Positions 57,901 to 63,900 of a stretch of DNA of 64,000 bases are shown piece after piece. The stretch lies in the NCBI GenBank assembly GCA_963978895.1, contig OZ022245.1:1012066-1076065 (forward strand). The letters run 5' to 3'. The position numbers and the translations under genes were made by a program. The notes beneath the pieces are model-generated. The model saw only the letters and a program-made list of their open reading frames with translations, ran no database searches and was not told the DNA's origin. The stretch comes from Erpobdella octoculata (taxonomy: Eukaryota > Annelida > Clitellata > Hirudinida > Erpobdellidae). How positions within the stretch are numbered: the stretch's first letter is position 1; each line of letters starts with the position of its first letter.

Positions 57901-60900
57901 TGTTACTTGTAGCACGCGTAAATGACTTTGCTCAATTTTGTTTAAACAAATTGTTTTTTGTTTTCATAGGTACAACGGGCAAGACTACTACTGGTGGAGG
58001 TTAGTTTCTTAAAGCAATATGTGTGACGAGTCCTTTTTTTCAAAAGATTTTGATGAAAAAAACAAGAATAAATTATCAATAATTAATTTTCAAAGCTAAA
58101 ACGACAAAAGGGACCACTGAGGGAGGCACTGTTGTTTCAACCGCTCCAATTCCAACTAGTATGCTTCTAATATTTAGCCAAACGGTGAAGCGTGTCCACA
58201 AACTAAACGATCAATTATTTCTCTTTATTAGAACCGACAAGGTGCGAGGTTGAGCAGATCATCGATAAACCAGGTACAAAAGTAGAGACGACTCCTTTCG
58301 TCGAGAATCCGGAATTTCCGTTGACGTTCAATCCAGCAAACGAAGTTGTAATCACAATCACGCAGGAAGATTCCAAAACAATTATGGACGTTCTACTCAA
58401 ACCCGAAAACGTCAAACAAGTTGTTGTAACAGTTGAAAATAATGGTGATGTCGTCAAGACGTTCGATAAGCTTCCAACTCCAACCGGTCAAGAGGTGTGT
58501 TTTAGCTGGAAAAAGCACTTTTAGTTTAATAAAAAACAATATTTTGTGACTTGATGGAAATATATTTTCAACATATTTAAAGTCACATTACGTTCATGTC
58601 TTAGCAAAACTTTTTGCCGGAAAATCTGTTCGGAGACAAAGTCGTCATCACGCTTATTCCTGAGGACGAAACGAAAGAAATCACCGTTTCTGAACTGACT
58701 GTCAACGTCTGTGGAAAGAGTAAGTAGGACGTTTTTAATAAAGATTTTCATTAATGATTTGTAATTTATTTTTTTCGCTTTTAGTTTCTACCCCAGGACA
58801 GGTTACAACACCAGGAAAGGTTACAACACCAGGAGAGGTTACAACACCAGGAGAGGTTACAACACCAGGAAAGGTTACAACACCAGGTAATCATTCTGCC
58901 TGTTACTTGTAGCACGCGTAAATGACTTTGCTCAATTTTGTTTAAACAAATTGTTTTTTGTTTTCATAGGTACAACGGGCAAGACTACTACTGGTGGAGG
59001 TTAGTTTCTTAAACCAATATGTGTGACGAGTCCTTTTTTTCAAAAGATTTTGATGAAAAAAACAAGAATAAATTATCAATAATTAATTTTCAAAGCTAAA
59101 ACGACAAAAGGGACCACTGAGGGAGGCACTGTTGTTTCAACCGCTCCAATTCCAACTAGTATGCTTCTAATATTTAGCCAAACGGTGAAGCGTGTCCACA
59201 AACTAAACGATCAATTATTTCTCTTTATTAGAACCGACAAGGTGCGAGGTTGAGCAGATCATCGATAAACCAGGTACAAAAGTAGAGACGACTCCTTTCG
59301 TCGAGAATCCGGAATTTCCGTTGACGTTCAATCCAGCAAACGAAGTTGTAATCACAATCACGCAGGAAGATTCCAAAACAATTATGGACGTTCTACTCAA
59401 ACCCGAAAACGTCAAACAAGTTGTTGTAACAGTTGAAAATAATGGTGATGTCGTCAAGACGTTCGATAAGCTTCCAACTCCAACCGGTCAAGAGGTGTGT
59501 TTTAGCTGGAAAAAGCACTTTTAGTTTAATAAAAAACAATATTTTGTGACTTGATGGAAATATATTTTCAACATATTTAAAGTCACATTACGTTCATGTC
59601 TTAGCAAAACTTTTTGCCGGAAAATCTGTTCGGAGACAAAGTCGTCATCACGCTTATTCCTGAGGACGAAACGAAAGAAATCACCGTTTCTGAACTGACT
59701 GTCAACGTCTGTGGAAAGAGTAAGTAGGACGTTTTTAATAAAGATTTTCATTAATGATTTGTAATTTATTTTTTTCGCTTTTAGTTTCTACCCCAGGACA
59801 GGTTACAACACCAGGAAAGGTTACAACACCAGGAGAGGTTACAACACCAGGAAAGGTTACAACACCAGGTAATCATTCTGCCTGTTACTTGTAGCACGCG
59901 TAAATGACTTTGCTCAATTTTGTTTAAACAAATTGTTTTTTGTTTTCATAGGTACAACGGGCAAGACTACTACTGGTGGAGGTTAGTTTCTTAAAGCAAT
60001 ATGTGTGACGAGTCCTTTTTTTCAAAAGATTTTGATGAAAAAAACAAGAATAAATTATCAATAATTAATTTTCAAAGCTAAAACGACAAAAGGGACCACT
60101 GAGGGAGGCACTGTTGTTTCAACCGCTCCAATTCCAACTAGTATGCTTCTAATATTTAGCCAAACGGTGAAGCGTGTCCACAAACTAAACGATCAATTAT
60201 TTCTCTTTATTAGAACCGACAAGGTGCGAGGTTGAGCAGATCATCGATAAACCAGGTACAAAAGTAGAGACGACTCCTTTCGTCGAGAATCCGGAATTTC
60301 CGTTGACGTTCAATCCAGCAAACGAAGTTGTAATCACAATCACGCAGGAAGATTCCAAAACAATTATGGACGTTCTACTCAAACCCGAAAACGTCAAACA
60401 AGTTGTTGTAACAGTTGAAAATAATGGTGATGTCGTCAAGACGTTCGATAAGCTTCCAACTCCAACCGGTCAAGAGGTGTGTTTTAGCTGGAAAAAGCAC
60501 TTTTAGTTTAATAAAAAACAATATTTTGTGACTTGATGGAAATATATTTTCAACATATTTAAAGTCACATTACGTTCATGTCTTAGCAAAACTTTTTGCC
60601 GGAAAATCTGTTCGGAGACAAAGTCGTCATCACGCTTATTCCTGAGGACGAAACGAAAGAAATCACCGTTTCTGAACTGACTGTCAACGTCTGTGGAAAG
60701 AGTAAGTAGGACGTTTTTAATAAAGATTTTCATTAATGATTTGTAATTTATTTTTTTCGCTTTTAGTTTCTACCCCAGGACAGGTTACAACACCAGGAAA
60801 GGTTACAACACCAGGAGAGGTTACAACACCAGGAAAGGTTACAACACCAGGTAATCATTCTGCCTGTTACTTGTAGCACGCGTAAATGACTTTGCTCAAT

Positions 60901-63900
60901 TTTGTTTAAACAAATTGTTTTTTGTTTTCATAGGTACAACGGGCAAGACTACTACTGGTGGAGGTTAGTTTCTTAAAGCAATATGTGTGACGAGTCCTTT
61001 TTTTCAAAAGATTTTGATGAAAAAAACAAGAATAAATTATCAATAATTAATTTTCAAAGCTAAAACGACAAAAGGGACCACTGAGGGAGGCACTGTTGTT
61101 TCAACCGCTCCAATTCCAACTAGTATGCTTCTAATATTTAGCCAAACGGTGAAGCGTGTCCACAAACTAAACGATCAATTATTTCTCTTTATTAGAACCG
61201 ACAAGGTGCGAGGTTGAGCAGATCATCGATAAACCAGGTACAAAAGTAGAGACGACTCCTTTCGTCGAGAATCCGGAATTTCCGTTGACGTTCAATCCAG
61301 CAAACGAAGTTGTAATCACAATCACGCAGGAAGATTCCAAAACAATTATGGACGTTCTACTCAAACCCGAAAACGTCAAACAAGTTGTTGTAACAGTTGA
61401 AAATAATGGTGATGTCGTCAAGACGTTCGATAAGCTTCCAACTCCAACCGGTCAAGAGGTGTGTTTTAGCTGGAAAAAGCACTTTTAGTTTAATAAAAAA
61501 CAATATTTTGTGACTTGATGGAAATATATTTTCAACATATTTAAAGTCACATTACGTTCATGTCTTAGCAAAACTTTTTGCCGGAAAATCTGTTCGGAGA
61601 CAAAGTCGTCATCACGCTTATTCCTGAGGACGAAACGAAAGAAATCACCGTTTCTGAACTGACTGTCAACGTCTGTGGAAAGAGTAAGTAGGACGTTTTT
61701 AATAAAGATTTTCATTAATGATTTGTAATTTATTTTTTTCGCTTTTAGTTTCTACCCCAGGACAGGTTACAACACCAGGAAAGGTTACAACACCAGGAGA
61801 GGTTACAACACCAGGAAAGGTTACAACACCAGGTAATCATTCTGCCTGTTACTTGTAGCACGCGTAAATGACTTTGCTCAATTTTGTTTAAACAAATTGT
61901 TTTTTGTTTTCATAGGTACAACGGGCAAGACTACTACTGGTGGAGGTTAGTTTCTTAAAGCAATATGTGTGACGAGTCCTTTTTTTCAAAAGATTTTGAT
62001 GAAAAAAACAAGAATAAATTATCAATAATTAATTTTCAAAGCTAAAACGACAAAAGGGACCACTGAGGGAGGCACTGTTGTTTCAACCGCTCCAATTCCA
62101 ACTAGTATGCTTCTAATATTTAGCCAAACGGTGAAGCGTGTCCACAAACTAAACGATCAATTATTTCTCTTTATTAGAACCGACAAGGTGCGAGGTTGAG
62201 CAGATCATCGATAAACCAGGTACAAAAGTAGAGACGACTCCTTTCGTCGAGAATCCGGAATTTCCGTTGACGTTCAATCCAGCAAACGAAGTTGTAATCA
62301 CAATCACGCAGGAAGATTCCAAAACAATTATGGACGTTCTACTCAAACCCGAAAACGTCAAACAAGTTGTTGTAACAGTTGAAAATAATGGTGATGTCGT
62401 CAAGACGTTCGATAAGCTTCCAACTCCAACCGGTCAAGAGGTGTGTTTTAGCTGGAAAAAGCACTTTTAGTTTAATAAAAAACAATATTTTGTGACTTGA
62501 TGGAAATATATTTTCAACATATTTAAAGTCACATTACGTTCATGTCTTAGCAAAACTTTTTGCCGGAAAATCTGTTCGGAGACAAAGTCGTCATCACGCT
62601 TATTCCTGAGGACGAAACGAAAGAAATCACCGTTTCTGAACTGACTGTCAACGTCTGTGGAAAGAGTAAGTAGGACGTTTTTAATAAAGATTTTCATTAA
62701 TGATTTGTAATTTATTTTTTTCGCTTTTAGTTTCTACCCCAGGACAGGTTACAACACCAGGAAAGGTTACAACACCAGGAGAGGTTACAACACCAGGAGA
62801 GGTTACAACACCAGGAAAGGTTACAACACCAGGTAATCATTCTGCCTGTTACTTGTAGCACGCGTAAATGACTTTGCTCAATTTTGTTTAAACAAATTGT
62901 TTTTTGTTTTCATAGGTACAACGGGCAAGACTACTACTGGTGGAGGTTAGTTTCTTAAAGCAATATGTGTGACGAGTCCTTTTTTTCAAAAGATTTTGAT
63001 GAAAAAAACAAGAATAAATAATCAATAATTAATTTTCAAAGCTAAAACGACAAAAGGGACCACTGAGGGAGGCACTGTTGTTTCAACCGCTCCAATTCCA
63101 ACTAGTATGCTTCTAATATTTAGCCAAACGGTGAAGCGTGTCCACAAACTAAACGATCAATTATTTCTCTTTATTAGAACCGACAAGGTGCGAGGTTGAG
63201 CAGATCATCGATAAACCAGGTACAAAAGTAGAGACGACTCCTTTCGTCGAGAATCCGGAATTTCCGTTGACGTTCAATCCAGCAAACGAAGTTGTAATCA
63301 CAATCACGCAGGAAGATTCCAAAACAATTATGGACGTTCTACTCAAACCCGAAAACGTCAAACAAGTTGTTGTAACAGTTGAAAATAATGGTGATGTCGT
63401 CAAGACGTTCGATAAGCTTCCAACTCCAACCGGTCAAGAGGTGTGTTTTAGCTGGAAAAAGCACTTTTAGTTTAATAAAAAACAATATTTTGTGACTTGA
63501 TGGAAATATATTTTCAACATATTTAAAGTCACATTACGTTCATGTCTTAGCAAAACTTTTTGCCGGAAAATCTGTTCGGAGACAAAGTCGTCATCACGCT
63601 TATTCCTGAGGACGAAACGAAAGAAATCACCGTTTCTGAACTGACTGTCAACGTCTGTGGAAAGAGTAAGTAGGACGTTTTTAATAAAGATTTTCATTAA
63701 TGATTTGTAATTTATTTTTTTCGCTTTTAGTTTCTACCCCAGGACAGGTTACAACACCAGGAAAGGTTACAACACCAGGAGAGGTTACAACACCAGGAGA
63801 GGTTACAACACCAGGAAAGGTTACAACACCAGGTAATCATTCTGCCTGTTACTTGTAGCACGCGTAAATGACTTTGCTCAATTTTGTTTAAACAAATTGT

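Noticed and set aside
14290..63470. Separate plus-strand small proteins starting MTFNPANE in each unit
   Set aside because: The Met is an alternative TTG codon inside exon 1 and the 3' end reads into the intron past the GTGTGT donor. They are pieces of one spliced gene, not independent genes.
14184..63697. Recurring minus-strand open frames of about 80 and 76 codons (starting MTTSPLF and MKIFIKNV) in nearly every array unit
   Set aside because: They are antisense shadows of exons 1 and 2. They run through predicted introns and splice sites and recur only because the unit is repeated.
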